From positions 54,301-118,300 of the forward strand of contig SKCR01037600.1 in assembly GCA_019454045.1 (NCBI GenBank): 64,000 nucleotides of DNA, in the 5' to 3' direction. Positions 1 through 13,785 of the stretch are shown in pieces. Source of the stretch: Zanthoxylum bungeanum (Eukaryota; Streptophyta; Magnoliopsida; Sapindales; Rutaceae). The first letter of the stretch is position 1. Every line of letters starts with the position of its first letter. The notes beneath the pieces are model-generated. The model did not search any database and was not told the DNA's origin. It was given only the letters and a program-made list of their open reading frames with translations. A program made the position numbers and the translations under genes.

Positions 1-1309
<1,309 letters not shown>

Positions 1310-2099
1310 ATTATGTTAACGTTTAATGTTCTTGTGTGTTTATCTAATTTATGTTGACGTTGAATATTATGCCTTATTATGTATTTTGATCATTCGCTAA
1401 CCATCAAGGTGTAAAAGTTATTTGTTTTAAGCCCCTTGAACATTCTTCTCTATCGTGATATTATTAGTTGTAATTTTGAGACTTTCTTATCTTGTTGATG
1501 AGGAAAATTTAAATTTTCAAAATGTAATTGTTATACCATGTCATTCAATATCTTAATAATATCTTGGTATTTGTGATAAAATATAAAAATTATTAAAAAA
1601 ATGATAATTATATTTTAATATAATTATATTTGTCATATGTTTATATATTGATGATATGACGTTACTCATAATTTTATCGTTTTAAAGAATTATTTGCTCA
1701 GCAGGGTTGCATACATGATTCCTAGAATAAAATTACAAATAAATAGCATATATTATAATCTATAGAAATTTATTTAAAAAAAAAAAACCAATTTTCTATC
1801 ACTTGTTATTTAAAAAATCATACCCATTAAGATTTATCATATTTAGTTCTATATTTTTTTAAAACTTCTTCTTATATATTTTTTTTAAAAAAAAAATGTA
1901 AAAAGAAAATAAACACTATCAACATCTGCCCTTGGTGTTTTCTTAAATCCTGTTTCATTTTCTACTCCAAAAAATTTATTACTCGATCTGCCATTCTGCC
2001 ACCCAATACATTACTTAATTGAATTGAATTGATTGCTGAACGTTTCCTCTCCACATGATCCTACATCAAATGGCTCAAAAGCATCCTGATCTTGGGTTG
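1310..2099. other. AT-rich intergenic region, no gene seen
   Basis: This is the 3' flank of CDC48. It contains the presumed 3' UTR and long A/T runs (around 1770-1900). I see no coding signal or repeat boundary. Confidence 0.6.
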
Positions 2100-4700
2100 C
2101 ACATGTTTCAGTGATTAAATTTTCAGAGTTTGCCCCATGAGAGATTAGTAAAAACTAGCCAGTTGCATAATATAAATCTCTGCCCAAAGAACAACAACGA
2201 TGAGTGTAGATACGCGGTAACCAGTCATTACAGCTGCCACCGTACTTACAACACGGGAAAAACTTCCAGAAGGAGCACTCATCAGAAGATGAAAAGCCCC
2301 AAAGCCATTTCAATAATAAAGCTTGATTTTTGGATATCAAGTCCATAACCTCTAACCCACATGCAACCCAAGGTTTTTTCACAACATCTCAACAAACGTT
2401 ATAAATGGGTTTACTCTCTAACGAACCACCTCACAAAATTTTTTTGAACATGCTTTCCAGTTTATCATAAAATGCCTTTAGGCATCTTAAATAAAGACAA
2501 ATAGAATAAGGGAAGGAAAGATAAAGAAGCCTTGAAGAGTGTAAGTCTACCCCTGAAAGATAAAGATTTGTTTTTCCAATTGTTTAATCTTAAGCAGATT
2601 TTATCAACGATAAGGGACCACAAGCTTTTTCTTTTTGGATTACCATCAATCGGAAGACCCAAGTACTTGAACGCAGTCGAAGTGCATTTATAATTCAGAA
2701 TACTAGCAGCAAATGACGCCCAACATAGATCACCATCTATGCACACTATAGAACTATTCTAAAAGTTCACTTTAAGCCCTGAAATCAATTCAAAACATCT
2801 GAGAGTCCTCCTGATATTAAGCAAGGAGTCAACATCTTTTTAGAGAAAAGTGTCATTGAAAAACTGAAGATGTGATATCTGCAAGCCCGATTTGCCCACC
2901 GAGATTCCTTGTATCAAGTTGAGATCCTTCGCCTTTGAGAGGAGAACATTCAACCCCTCCGCCACCAAAAGAAATAGGTACGAAGATAATAGGTTACCAT
3001 GCCTTAAAACTCTTCTCATAGGAAACTGAGTTGTGGGGAAACCATTAACCAAGACAGCCACCTAAGTAGTAGATACACACTGACTAATCCAGCCAATTCA
3101 ACGCTCACCAAAAATCATTTCTCGCATGATAAAACTGATGAAGCTCCAAGAAACCGAATCAAATGTCTTTTCGAAGTCTAACTTTAGCAGGATGCAATCT
3201 TCTTTATTTTTCTTGACTCAATCCACCACTTCATTTGCAATAAGAATACCATCCAAAATTTGACACCTTCCAAAAAAAACCATTTGAGATGAACAAATGA
3301 GATGACCCAACACTTTCTTCAAACGATTAGCAAGCAACATGGATATGATTTTATACAGGCTGTTAAGGAGTGAAATGTGACGAAATTCCTTCAAGTTAAT
3401 AGGATTATCTACTTTAGGAATAAGAGCAATAAAAGAACTATTAATACCCAAAGGGAGCCTACTAGTGGAGAAGAAGCCTAACACCATAGAGAACACATCA
3501 TTACCCAGGCCTTTTAAAAACAATTAAAGTTTTCGTCCGAACTCGGGGCTTTAGAACAATCAAACTCCCAAACCACTTCTTTAACTTCCTCTAAAGAAAA
3601 TGGCAATTCAAGTACTTGAGCAGTGTCCAAGGGAAGACTTTGAAAGCCCTGATTTCGAAAGGATGGAACATGTTGAGAACAGACCGAATAAAGAGACGAG
3701 AAGAAAGCTACAGTTTCAGCTTTAATACCAGCACGGTCCGAAATGCACCTTCCATTAGAGGAGATAGACCCCACAAAATTTCTAAGATTCATCTCATTAG
3801 TAGCCTTGTGGAAGTAGGGATGGAAAAATCCGGATCCGGTCGGATTCGGGTTCGGATCCGAAAGTATTTTTATTACCCCAGGTCTGGTTCCGGATCCGAG
3901 TAAATATACACGGGTCCAGACCCGGGTCTGCTTGATCCGGACTTGGGTCTACCTTGTTCGGATCTAGAAACCCGGTTTATTTTATTATTTTATTTTTTTT
4001 TAATTTTTAATTGTATTATTTTATATTTATATTTGAATTTTGTCATTTTTATTAGTTTATTTCAATTCTTTTATATTTTTTAATTATATTATATTATATA
4101 TATATTTTTTTTTTATATATATGCATATTATTTTGTATTTTTAATTATATTTTAATTTATTATATTTAATTTTTATTATTTTTTTCCGGACCCGAGTCTA
4201 TCAAGGCCGGACCCGTGCGATCTCGGGTCTGGATCCAGATTCGCTCGGGTCCTAATTTTTAAGACTCGGGTCCAGATATTTTAATCCCGGACCTGGGTCT
4301 ACCCGGACCCGGATCATCCGGGTCTATGCGGATCCGGGCCGGGTCCGGGTCTACTTGCCATCTCTAGTTTTGGGTTGATAATTGGTGTGTACAATCCTCA
4401 CTTAGAGCATCTTTTCTCTCTTTGTTCTGATTAGCTGTAGATAAGGGATCTTCAGTGGCCAATTCCCCAGTCAGCTGAGCTTAGGTTCTCCTTGGCACAG
4501 GGCCCTTAGATCATATGAATATTCTGCCTTTTCGAATTTACTGTTGATAACAAATTCAGTTTCGGAGAACCACTCTATTTCATGGTTTCTTGATACCGTT
4601 AGTAAGTTCTCATTTAGAAAATTCTCAGCCATTTTATTTTCAAGCTCTTATAATTTCCAACCATTGCATTTTAAATTTATTTGGAAGAATATTGTGTTGG
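2100..4700 (-). mobile_element. decayed non-LTR retrotransposon (LINE), minus strand
   Basis: Minus-strand translation gives LINE reverse-transcriptase blocks in the expected order, spread over several frames with many stops. A pre-RT region (FHKATNEMNLRNFVG) lies near 3800-3520. The RT body is at 3523-3218 (LGINSSFIALIPKVDNP, then FRHISLLNSLYKIIS). The LVNGFPT and LRHGNLLSSYLFLLV blocks and a damaged catalytic box (FFNDT where FADDT is usual) are at 3061-2840. Post-RT sequence (FKYLGLPIDGNP) is at 2746-2465. A further C-terminal segment (NQALLLKWLWGFSSSDECSFW) continues to about 2155. Upstream sequence on the far side of the inserted element at 3815-4366 (minus-strand reading DPLSTANQNKERKDALSE) belongs to the same polyprotein. 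The end near 4700 is approximate. No poly-A tail or TSD was found. It is dead. Confidence 0.85.
3815..4366. mobile_element. hAT-like non-autonomous element with GGATCCGG-type subterminal motif
   Basis: About 552 bp, with ends TAGGGATGGAAA on the left and TTGCCATCTCTA on the right, an imperfect inverted pair. Both terminal regions are packed with variants of GGATCCGG/GACCCGGGTC, and the core is AT-rich. It interrupts the LINE. I could not find the 8-bp TSD expected for hAT. The LINE frame reads straight across the junction if the element is removed, so the duplication may have been lost or the ends may be slightly off. The class assignment is inferred from the TAGGG..TGGCAA-type termini shared with two better-supported elements in this window. 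Confidence 0.6.
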
Positions 4701-4779
4701 AGTTGGTGTTCTGAGCGCCAATACAGATCATATTTATGAGCGATTCATGAATACAAATAATTATTTTTTCGTAATATTA

Positions 4780-7150
4780 CCAATTTATGGTAGCACCTCA
4801 TGTCTTTTATATACATATTCAATATAATTTGTATTAGATTGAAACAAAAAGAGATTTTGTGTGTGAATAATACATAAGACAAAGATTCGAGGATATATAT
4901 TGTAGTGCACCGTTACAATGAGATTTGTAATTGACATTATAAAGTGTCACTATTAGAAATATATTCTCAAATAAAGTTTATGGTCAATATTGCTGACACG
5001 GGTCGGTTAGTAAAATCTTTTGAGACCGATCCATGTCATATATCGAGGTTTGATATGATGATTTATCCCAATGAAACATGAGTCTCGGGAGACTCGTATA
5101 AATATATAGGTATTTATTTGATAGGCACTGAACTACTCACTAGAAAAATCCTAATAGATGGTACACCAACGTCAATTGGATCTTCCCGAGTTGAGCTGCA
5201 TATCAAGTTCTTTGACTTGAGATGCCACTGTGGATGTATGCGTGATCATCCACACTTTGACAACAATCATGTCACCGGTCTTTCTAGACCGGACCTCCGC
5301 CTGTTCGTTGGGTGTGGATCGATGCTCAGTATATCTTATGATATATCCAGAGAGGATTTTTTAGTCCCGTGTGCGAGATTCAGGTATCCACTTCGCGATC
5401 CTTTAAATCATTGGTCGAGGTATACTGTGCAAATTAGTTCCGAGTATTTATGTATAGAATCACGAATATATCGCGACATACTAATTTATATGAATTATAC
5501 ACATCAGAGATTTGACTTTTTCATCTATATCTCCGGTACAGTTCGAATTCCAATGACAGATGGACTGTACAATATGCGTCGAATTGTATGTTTCAACGCG
5601 GTTATCTGTGGTCGTCATAATTTATAAGTGGTCAAATTATGAACACGAAATTTGTTCCGTGATAGATACATTTGAACCTAGAGAGTCACACTAATAAAGT
5701 ATACTCGTAGAGCACTATGACAATTTATTACGAATAATTTGATAATTCGTAACGTTTACACATGCCGAGGTATTTTTATTACTAATGTGTATTTGTATTT
5801 GATACATAATTTGATTAGATACACATTAGAATTTTCACACATATCAAATAAATAATTATTTTATTAATTTAATAATTATTTATTAGAGAATATTCTTGGA
5901 ATATTCATTTCTTTATTAATTAAAATAATTAATTAGTTAAATAATTAATTAATTAAAGTTTAAGCTTCCAAAATAAGCTTTTTTATTTAGACAAAATATT
6001 TTCTAAATACATTAGAAGAGACTTGGCAAAATTATAGCCAAGTCAGTGTCAAAAATTATGAAAAGAGCAAAATACCCCTCACCTATAAAAGGGGTCCTTC
6101 ACGCCACTTTGCCATAGGTTTTAGGATTTGGCTTCTTCAACCTTGAAAATGGTTTAAAGAGAGAAAAAAATTAGGCTTTTTATTTGGTTCAGTCCTACAT
6201 CAAATTTAAAGCAAAGATGCATTATTTAGGAGCCGAAACAAAAGTATATAAAGAGATTAATATAATTTCTTATTTCTTTTGTGTTGTAAATTGTTTACAA
6301 TTTTCTCCTAAATAGCTAGATGACATCTAAGCTTGTTTGATGAGATTATGATGATAGAAACCAAGTTATAAAGCTTAAATTACATGTGTAAAGTTAATTA
6401 GGCTAATTAGTATAATTAGATATATACTATTCATCAAATTGTCATTCTAGAGTTACTTGAGCCACTCCTAGGTGACCTAGAATTATTCTTGAATTCCCTT
6501 ATGGTGTTAAAAAATTTGGATTTGCATGATTTTTGAATTATTTATGGACTAATTTAATTAATTTTGAAAAATAATTCAATTATAATTATAATTGATTTGG
6601 AGAAATTGATGGGTTGTGACTGATATTCGAGATGTGAATATGTATAGGAAAAATTTCTGGAATTTTTGGAATTGTTCCAGATGCATTTGGGGAATTTTTA
6701 GTTTATGACGCATTAGGGACAATATCATAATTTTATGAAATTATGAGTTTTTGGTCATTGGTACATTACTCAAAGTACTTTAGTAGTGTATACATTGTGT
6801 AGGAAAATTTTTAGAATTTTCAAAATTGCTCTTCTAGTGTTTCGGGAATTTTCTACACTAGAGGCAAAATGGTAATTGCCAAAATTACCATATTTAGCCT
6901 CTGGTACAGTACCTAAAGTTACTGTAGCATCAGGCTGACCCGGTATCATGGCTGACCCGGTTATCCAATCATCCCGGTCAATTGGTTCGATGATCCGGTA
7001 AGTGGTTATCATGTAACTGTGGGAAAATATTTCTGAAAATTCTGTTCCAAGTTCATTTGCGTAATCACACTTTAATATTAGATATTAATGTGTGATATGA
7101 GTGAAATATAAATAAATTAAATATATGTGATACTATTTAATTTATCCGAT
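4780..7150 (+). mobile_element. LTR-type repeat family, copy 1 (plus)
   Basis: A long non-coding segment related to 46028-47455 (+), 47460-47995 (-) and 31000-32340 (-). Shared landmarks are a block reading as 'atggtacaccaa' near 5158, a cytosine-rich block with TCCACACTTTGA near 5250, an AT-rich block around 5800-5950, a TATA-like CCTATAAAAGG at about 6082-6092, and a downstream leader with repeated ACCCGGT/CCCGGTC motifs at 6935-7000. A 169-codon ORF at 5118-5627 lies in the conserved non-coding block and is not protein-like. Next to the copy at 47460 sits the 3' end of a Ty1/copia pol, so this is probably that family's post-pol plus LTR sequence. The exact ends are not resolved. Confidence 0.5.
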
Positions 7151-7179
7151 TTAAAAATATTTTGAAAGTCTATTTCACC

Positions 7180-7817
7180 CACCGACGCGCTTCCGCACCT
7201 TTTGCCCAACATATTGCTCCTAGAAAAGTGCAAGTCTTTTGCTGCTTATTTTCCTGAAGAGAATTCATACAAAATATTTCATTTTTCATAGAGGTATCAT
7301 TGATGGTACTCAGCTTACCTGTTTTATTTTCAATATTGATATTAAAACATTAAATCACTTTCTTTTCTCTTGTTCATTTTCTTGGAAAGTGTGGTCATGG
7401 TTCTTCAATTGGTGAGGATGGCTTGGGTGTCTCCCGACTTTCCCAAGGAGTTTATTTCATCTTGCCGATTTTTGTGTACCAATAGTAGATTAATCGATTT
7501 TGTAGATTGTCTATTCATGGGGATTTGTTGGTGTTTGTGGCTGGAAATGAATCAAATGTCATTCAACAATTCATGTTCATCTCTATCTCAAACTTATATG
7601 AAGATCTTATAGTTGGATGTCTTTAAGTTATGAAGATTTCTTGGCTTCAGGTGATTCCCTCTGGTTCTCCTCAGAATGGATTTATTGTTGGAGTCTTTGT
7701 GCATAATATTCTTGTAGTTTTGTCTCTGATATTTTGTTCACAATTTCACTTTTAGTGAACCGTTGAGTTTTATTTTCTATTTTTAATAAAATATCTTTTA
7801 TTATTAAAAAAAAAAAA
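7180..7817 (+). mobile_element. LINE 3' fragment with poly-A tail
   Basis: Plus-strand translation at 7340-7610 matches the C-terminal zinc-binding region of plant LINE polyproteins (zf-RVT type). It has a HFLFSCSFSWKVW-like segment with His and Cys in the usual spacing, followed by ICWCLWLEMNQMSF, which resembles the usual WxxWxxRNxxxF ending. The element ends in a poly-A run at about 7805-7817. It is 5'-truncated, as is typical for LINEs, and independent of the minus-strand LINE at 2100-4700. The left boundary is approximate. Confidence 0.7.
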
Positions 7818-8255
7818 GTGTCATGACTTATTTTATTGTCTTTGGTCCTTCGAAATACTAACACTTGGGAGGTTTATATTTCTTAAAATAAATCTAATCT
7901 TATTTTTCCCTATAATAAACATTTTGTGTCCATCGATCCTTGAATGGTTTTAGCCATGTTTGAGTAGCTCTTGGGATTCATGTGTTTATAGCCACAAATT
8001 TCTTGTTCAATAACCAAATTAATCATGTTATGTTTATAATTAGATATGCCAAAAATTCGAGCTTGTGCTTTGCCATGTCCAGTTGGACTCGAGCCTATAG
8101 ATTATATATATTTTTTAATTTTAAATTTAAAAAAGATTATTTTTAAAAATATTTTCATACTTATAAAAATTAAAGATTTAAATATTTTTAGTGGAATTTT
8201 GAAAGAATTGAGCCTTAAAAAATTTAATAATAAATATAATATACATTTACAAAAC
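7818..8255. other. AT-rich stretch, nothing recognised
   Basis: Very AT-rich with short ORFs of low complexity. No gene or repeat boundary seen. Confidence 0.5.
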
Positions 8256-8264
8256 TTATCTTTG

Positions 8265-8479
8265 AACCCCAGATGGTTATCTCTGTGGTAAAGGCTTTGC
8301 ACTTGAGTGGTTTGCTCTCTCTCAGACTCAAGATTTGAATATCACTAGATGCGTTTCCCTGGGATCATACCTCTTGATGTAAAAAACCAACGATTTATCT
8401 TGATATGTGCTAGGAAGCTTTCGAAGACACGGAACACAGATCTTATCCGTACACCTCGATTATCAAAAAAAAAAAAAAA
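8265..8479 (+). mobile_element. SINE with 9-bp TSD
   Basis: About 215 bp with a tRNA-like head: a box A-like TATCTCTGTGGTAAAGG near 8278 and a box B-like CAAGATTTGAATATC near 8329. A 3' poly-A run occupies 8465-8479. It is flanked by identical TTATCTTTG copies at 8256-8264 and 8480-8488. The poly-A tail plus TSD and the decayed pol III boxes support a plant tRNA-derived SINE on the plus strand. Confidence 0.8.
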
Positions 8480-8488
8480 TTATCTTTG

Positions 8489-9323
8489 CATACCACCACT
8501 AACTCGGATAAAACTTTTACCTGTCATAGGATTTTATTACAAGGGAGATATTTACAAAGATGTATTTAGAACTATTTTATATTTAAATAAATTTATGATT
8601 ATTCTATTAAGATTTCGCAGAAAAAAATTTGTTAACAGAATATTTTGAGGGTCTTGATTTAAGTAATAGGGAAGATATTTGATGTTCTCACTCAAAAAGG
8701 AAAAAAATCCAAAAAGCTATGCAACGAATATTTTTTTATTATATCTTAAAATTTTATTATCCTTGTTTATCTTGATTTTGGGGCACCACTTGTTAAAAAA
8801 ATCAACTTCCCCATAACTGAAGCATTTTTTTTAAAGAAAAAGTTTTTAATTATCATAGGTAAAGATATTATTGATGAACTTACGAAGTAATTTTTATTAT
8901 ATTGTTTTGACTTTTAATTAAATTTTGAGTTGATTTTATTTATTATTATAACAATATATGAAGTAGTTAATTCAAAATATATAAATAATACAACCAATTA
9001 AAATCTTAATTGAACACATGATTAACGATATATTATCAATATAAGATAGTAAGAAAATTCAACTAATTCTATATCGGGTCAAATCACTAGTATTCAGACA
9101 TTTTTATTCAGGTAAAAAATAAAATAAAATAAAGTATTCACATATATCCAAGCATTCAAATTTATTCAATGTTTAGAGGGAGAAAACAAACAAACAAGCA
9201 TCGCCACCTACTCATTATCGACAATTGATTTCAGAATTTTTATCTCAACATAATATAATTTTCTTTTTATCTAGCTTGCATACATTTACACAAAGGTTTT
9301 TGCCACTTTTGGTATCTTAGGCA
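8489..9323. other. AT-rich stretch, nothing recognised
   Basis: No coding region above background, and no repeat ends or structured motif. Confidence 0.5.
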
Positions 9324-9745
9324 TCTCCAACCTTTTATTGCAAGTTTTGTATTAAATTGGTATAATTTTTACCGTATATATTATTTTCATCTTCAATCCA
9401 TTATACTAAATATTACATTAAAAAAAATATTATTTAGAATATTCTATTTTTATTATTATTTTAATTATTTTCAATAATTGACATTTCATCCCTTATTTAA
9501 CATAATATTACGATGAAGAATTATATTTAATTATTTTTATCAACAATTAATATTTCACCTATTAATTAACCTACCAATTTAAAGGTGGAGAATAACCCAA
9601 ATACTAACAACCAAACGAAGCTTATTTACCTACCAGTTTAATGATGGAGAATAGCTTAACTCTTAACAACCAAATGAATGGTTAAAAATGAAATTTTTTT
9701 ACCTACCACTTTAATAGTGGAGAATATACTTACTTCTATAAATAC
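9324..9745 (+). promoter_or_regulatory. Harbinger-type left end and promoter region with tandem motif
   Basis: Begins with TTAGGCATCTCCAACC, which resembles terminal sequences of plant PIF/Harbinger elements. A box starting ACCTACCA and continuing into a TGGAGAATA motif occurs three times, at 9569, 9628 and 9701. Just upstream of the broken gene that follows is a TATA box (TATAAATA, 9737-9744). No matching right terminus was found after 10602, so the transposon assignment rests on these motifs and the encoded protein. Confidence 0.4.
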
Positions 9746-9806
9746 CATACATACTTTTTACAAGTCGAACACCTTCAAATATTTCTTAAGTTCACTAGTA
9801 GAAAAA

Positions 9807-10602
9807 ATGGTTTCTTCACGAACTACTTCACACACACATACTAAAGACATATACCTATGTCATGTGTATATTGGTATTTCCCAAGATCAAATTCTAGGTA
9901 TTAACCAGACCATAGATAAATTATGATTTCGAGTCGAGACTAATTACAACAATTTAAAACCGAGGCTTATCACTCAAGTTTAAGGCAAAAATATTTACAG
10001 TGTCGAATACAAAGTATCAACGATACAGTTGGCAAATTAAGGGGATGCATATAATAAATTGAACAACCAAATCCCAACAGTGTTTGAGAAAAAAAGGTAT
10101 TGTGAGTATTTGTTGCATTTAAAGTTTAAGAAACATTGTATCAATTATTTATTTTTTAATATATTTATTTTATTTTTCAGTTAAATAGAGTTAAAGTGTA
10201 ATTAACCAAATATCAGAATTACGACAAAGGATTCAAATTGACAACGTATGACTTATACTTAAAGACATGGAAAAATTAATAGTGTAACATCTGCGAATAA
10301 AAGGTTAAGTGGTAACTATGTCCATCAAAATCAGACATTCCTACTTCAGAGTATCCTACATCATCAATTCCTGAACTATCTTCATTTTCTCTTAATATAA
10401 GTGATGAAGATGTTGGCGGTAGTTCAGCTGAACGATCTATTGGGGTCAAGAAAGAAAAATTAAAAAAGAAAGATGATGAACAAAATTCTATATTCATGGA
10501 CTCAATAAAAGAAGACAATAGAGAAATACTTGAATTTTTAAAAAAGGCAGCGAGGAGAGGCAAAGAAAGTATGAAATCAAGTGAACACACCTTAAAAAAC
10601 TA
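9807..10602 (+). pseudogene. Harbinger ORF1-like (Myb/SANT, NAM-associated domain) pseudogene
   Basis: The N-terminal part reads DIYLCHVYIGISQDQILGIN and continues past a stop at about 9923 with RVETNYNNLKPRLI. This matches plant proteins often annotated as 'glutathione S-transferase T3-like', which have a Myb/SANT-like trihelix region followed by a NAM-associated C-terminal domain. A probable intron (about 10097-10179, GTATTG to TTTTCAG) is followed by KYQNYDKGFKLTTYDLYLK. The C-terminal part at about 10325-10602 reads SSAERSIGVKKEKLKKKDD and DNREILEFLKKAARRGKES, the charged helix typical of the NAM-associated domain. Several stops and frame changes show it is dead. Such proteins serve as ORF1 of Pong/PIF-Harbinger transposons, but domesticated host relatives also exist. 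No transposase is seen. Confidence 0.7.
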
Positions 10603-10770
10603 ATGGCACCTTAGTACATAAGGGTATGTGCCAATAAGGGTTTTACATGCAAGTAATGTCTGTATATATGTTGCAACATAAAAGCCAGCGACGAGAATTA
10701 CATCTGTTGTAGCCATCAGCATATATTCCCAAGCATGGCAATGTATTAGTTGAATAATGCAACATCAAAA

Positions 10771-10916
10771 CAAAAATGATACTCTCACCAACTTTCTCAC
10801 TAACAATTTTACAAACCCTCTCACTGTAGCTACAGTGATTCATTGTAGATCACTGTAACTACAGTGAGGGGTTTGTAAAATTGTTAATGAGAAAGTTGGT
10901 GAGAGTATCATCACTC
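10771..10916. mobile_element. foldback MITE in 3' flank of ankyrin-PGG gene
   Basis: A near-perfect inverted repeat. The arms at about 10776-10839 and 10848-10911 start ATGATACTCTCACCAACTTT and differ at only a few positions. It is flanked by identical 9-bp copies ACATCAAAA at 10762-10770 and 10917-10925, a length typical of Mutator-like elements. The right-hand TSD touches the stop codon of the ankyrin-PGG gene (10926-10928), so the element lies at the very start of that gene's 3' UTR and would be transcribed as a stable hairpin. Confidence 0.85.
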
Positions 10917-10925
10917 ACATCAAAA

Positions 10926-13785
10926 TTATCTACGAAAAATGCCGCGGCCATAAGTGTAGGAGTACATTTCAAGCAAAAGAGGAAACTGCAACAATACAAA
11001 TAAGGTGATAGGGACACATCCAACAAGCGTAACTGGAATAAAAATCCATTTCCATGTATGAGAAAGAGCTATGTGAAAGGTTGCACCAAAAGCTATCATC
11101 ATGCTTGCAATAGAAAAGAACAAGGTAATGAGGCCGATTATTAACTTCCTTGGTAAGGACAATAGAAAATCTTCTTGTGAGTAGCGTGAAGTAAGGATGC
11201 CCAAGAACATTAGGACTGAAATAACCGAAGAAAAGAGTGCAAGCGCATCTGAAATGGCAAAAATTATGAACACTGCTTCATGCAGGAAATTCGGTTTTCC
11301 TCCGCTGTCATTGCCACCTGGAACAGTGAATGCTGCAGCAAACACAACAGTGATTATGAGTGCAGCTACAACTGAGCAAGATGAAGCTGTCTCCTTCATC
11401 CATTTCTCTCCTTCCTTCACCAATCCAATATGTTCTTCTGTAAAAACCATTCTTGGAGTATCGTGGTTAAAATTTTCAGTTTCTCGGTCGAATGGATGGA
11501 CAAGATTTTCTACCGCCTGCACAAAATGTCATAAATGGGGACAGAAATAGTGTAAAAGTGCCAAAATGATGCCTTGTTCAATGCACCGTGCAATATATTT
11601 TCAGCGTGCAAAATCTCTCATGTGTGCCTATCATTTTCTCAGATTTTTCAGGGAAAAAAATAGAGGGCAATATATATGAGTGAATGATACACATTCAAAA
11701 ACTTAAACAAGAACAATGAATACCAAAATTTCACTATAAAACAAAAATAATTTCACTTCGTCATAAAAATATATTTTTATGAGATTTTTTTGCACATTCA
11801 TCATTTTAAGAAATCCTTCATTAAATATTTACTATGTGTGGGACAGTTCAGATTAGCAATCACACCTTAAACCATTGCAACTCTCGCTGCATCTGCAATG
11901 CTGCACCTGCCACTTCACTTGAAGGTACCAATCTTCCTGCGAAATGCAGGATGTTGTTGCGTTCTTCATCTGCTACACCCAGCCAGTTCAATTTGAAACT
12001 TGAGCCATAGATGAGTTTAAAAACTTCTGCACGGCGATGTAAAACTGCAACATGAAATATTGTATGTCCTTCTTGATTCATCCAATAAACAGAACCGTCA
12101 TAGGCCGCAATAATTTCTTCTACGAACTCAGAAATCCCCAATCTTGCAGCTTCGAAGAATGCATTCGTTAATAGTTTTTTGGTTTGAGGATTAGTCCAAA
12201 TCACTCCTTTACAGATGACTCTGACAATTTCAACTGCTTGCATATGCCTTACTTTTTTATCATGCATACCCTTGATGCTAGGGACTGCAATTGAATCAAG
12301 TCAATAAAAGGATTAGAGATACAATCTATATCTCAAAAAAATAGTCTAAGTTCACGAGCCTAACTCATACTCAAAATCTGACTTAAAAGTTGAGATAATC
12401 TCAAGTTAGTAATTATTCTCAGATAATGTGAGATAATCTACCTAACACCCTGTGATATACATGGCTTCTATTTTACATGTTATTATCACGTGTTAAGATT
12501 GTGTGGACCCATTCATATATGAATACGGCTGAGACATCATAGAAGCATTCGGACATTACTCAAACTCAATAATAAAGGTTATTGATTATTAACCTAGTAA
12601 GTATTCTCACTGCAGGTGAGATAATCTCGGTTATACTTTATAGTCAAGACTTACTAAGATGCATGATGGCATTCCAGAGGATCATATCCATTTTATGGCA
12701 CATTGCACCTGTCAAACAAATCAAATACCTTTCAGTCCAGAATCATCATTATAATTAGTTACTAGGTAAATATAGACATAATTACAGTCGATAGAACAAA
12801 ATGAAGATTCAGTGTGTGTGTGTGTGTTTGTATTATATATGTATGCATGTATGTATATCACAAATAAGAGATTTACCGACCAAATATTGTTCCGTTGGTC
12901 TGAATGGAAGAAACACGTTTCTTATTCACAGGGATGCCTGCAAATTTATTTACAATTGGTTTTTTTCAGGCCAACTGTATAACACAATGAATGAAAATAT
13001 ATATACAAAGTAATTCGGGCCGCGATACCAACAATTATAGATTAAGCGTTGGAAATGTCCCAACCGTCTCCAAATCCCACTTGCAAACTCCAGAGGCTTT
13101 TCAGCCATCACTTCTAAAACTCTTTTGCGGTAAATGATGTGGTCACGGCCCATCCCTGGATGGTTCTTCAATAAATCTAAAGCTATAGCTGATGCATGAC
13201 AAAAGTCGATCAGAGAATGATTACGTGTATCCCTTTTTTTTTTTTTTTTTTATATATATGAATATCATCTTAAAAAATTGAATGGACGGAGTGTAATATT
13301 TAATAAATAAAATACGTACTGACCATATAAATTACCGCAGATAAGTTGCACAAGCAGCTCGGTACCATCCTTGCCACAGTAGGTCTCAACTCCAGTCACC
13401 CGTAGTAGATACTCCAATGTATCCTTTTGACCATAGAGTGCTGCATAGTGAACCGGAAGAAAGCCATCTTTGCATTTTATATTTGTCAAATCTGGGTTAT
13501 GGCTCACTAGAACCTCCAAGGCCCTTAAATTTCCACTTGCTGCACATAATCTTACGATTCCCCCACAATCAAAATTTTGTTGTGAAACGATCCTGGATGC
13601 CAGCCTGTCAATTAGCCAAGTGACTTTATGATCACCATATCGAATAATCAATTCAAATATCGTCTTATCAGTGTCAATCTTGGCCCTCAGTGAGTCCGGA
13701 TTATTTCTGACGAAATATTCCACACGTTGCCATTCCTTCTTTTGTATCATTGTGTATAGCTCCCAATAACGGCCTAGTTCCACAT
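10926..13785 (-). CDS. ankyrin repeat-PGG domain membrane protein (ITN1/ACD6-like)
   Basis: A minus-strand gene with exons 13785-13324, 13188-about 13035, 12284-11866 and 11516-10926. Most junctions have GT/AG ends and keep frame; the donor of the second exon is uncertain. The first visible exon carries ankyrin repeats (DGFLPVHYAALYGQKDTLEYLL). The third holds another repeat-like helix set (GHTIFHVAVLHRRAEVFKLI). The last begins with TPRMVFTEEHIGLVKEGEKW, then a PGG domain (FAAAFTVPGGND) with four hydrophobic membrane segments. Members of this plant family sit in membranes and act in stress, defence or cell-death signalling; the role of this copy is unknown. The first exon opens at a splice acceptor (CAG at 13788-13786) and has no ATG in frame, so an upstream exon is missing or not recognised. 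The coding sequence shown is otherwise intact. A foldback MITE abuts the stop codon. Confidence 0.85.

Noticed and set aside
3807..4374. 8-bp TSD for the hAT-like element in the LINE
   Set aside because: Flanking octamers (TGTGGAAG and GTTTTGGG) do not match, so I did not claim a TSD.
5118..5627. 169-codon open reading frame (+)
   Set aside because: It lies in a block shared with other non-coding LTR-type copies whose frames are not open, and it has no protein-like composition.
8265..8479. Possible functional tRNA gene
   Set aside because: Box A/B-like motifs are present, but there is no cloverleaf; the A-tail and TSD show it is a SINE.
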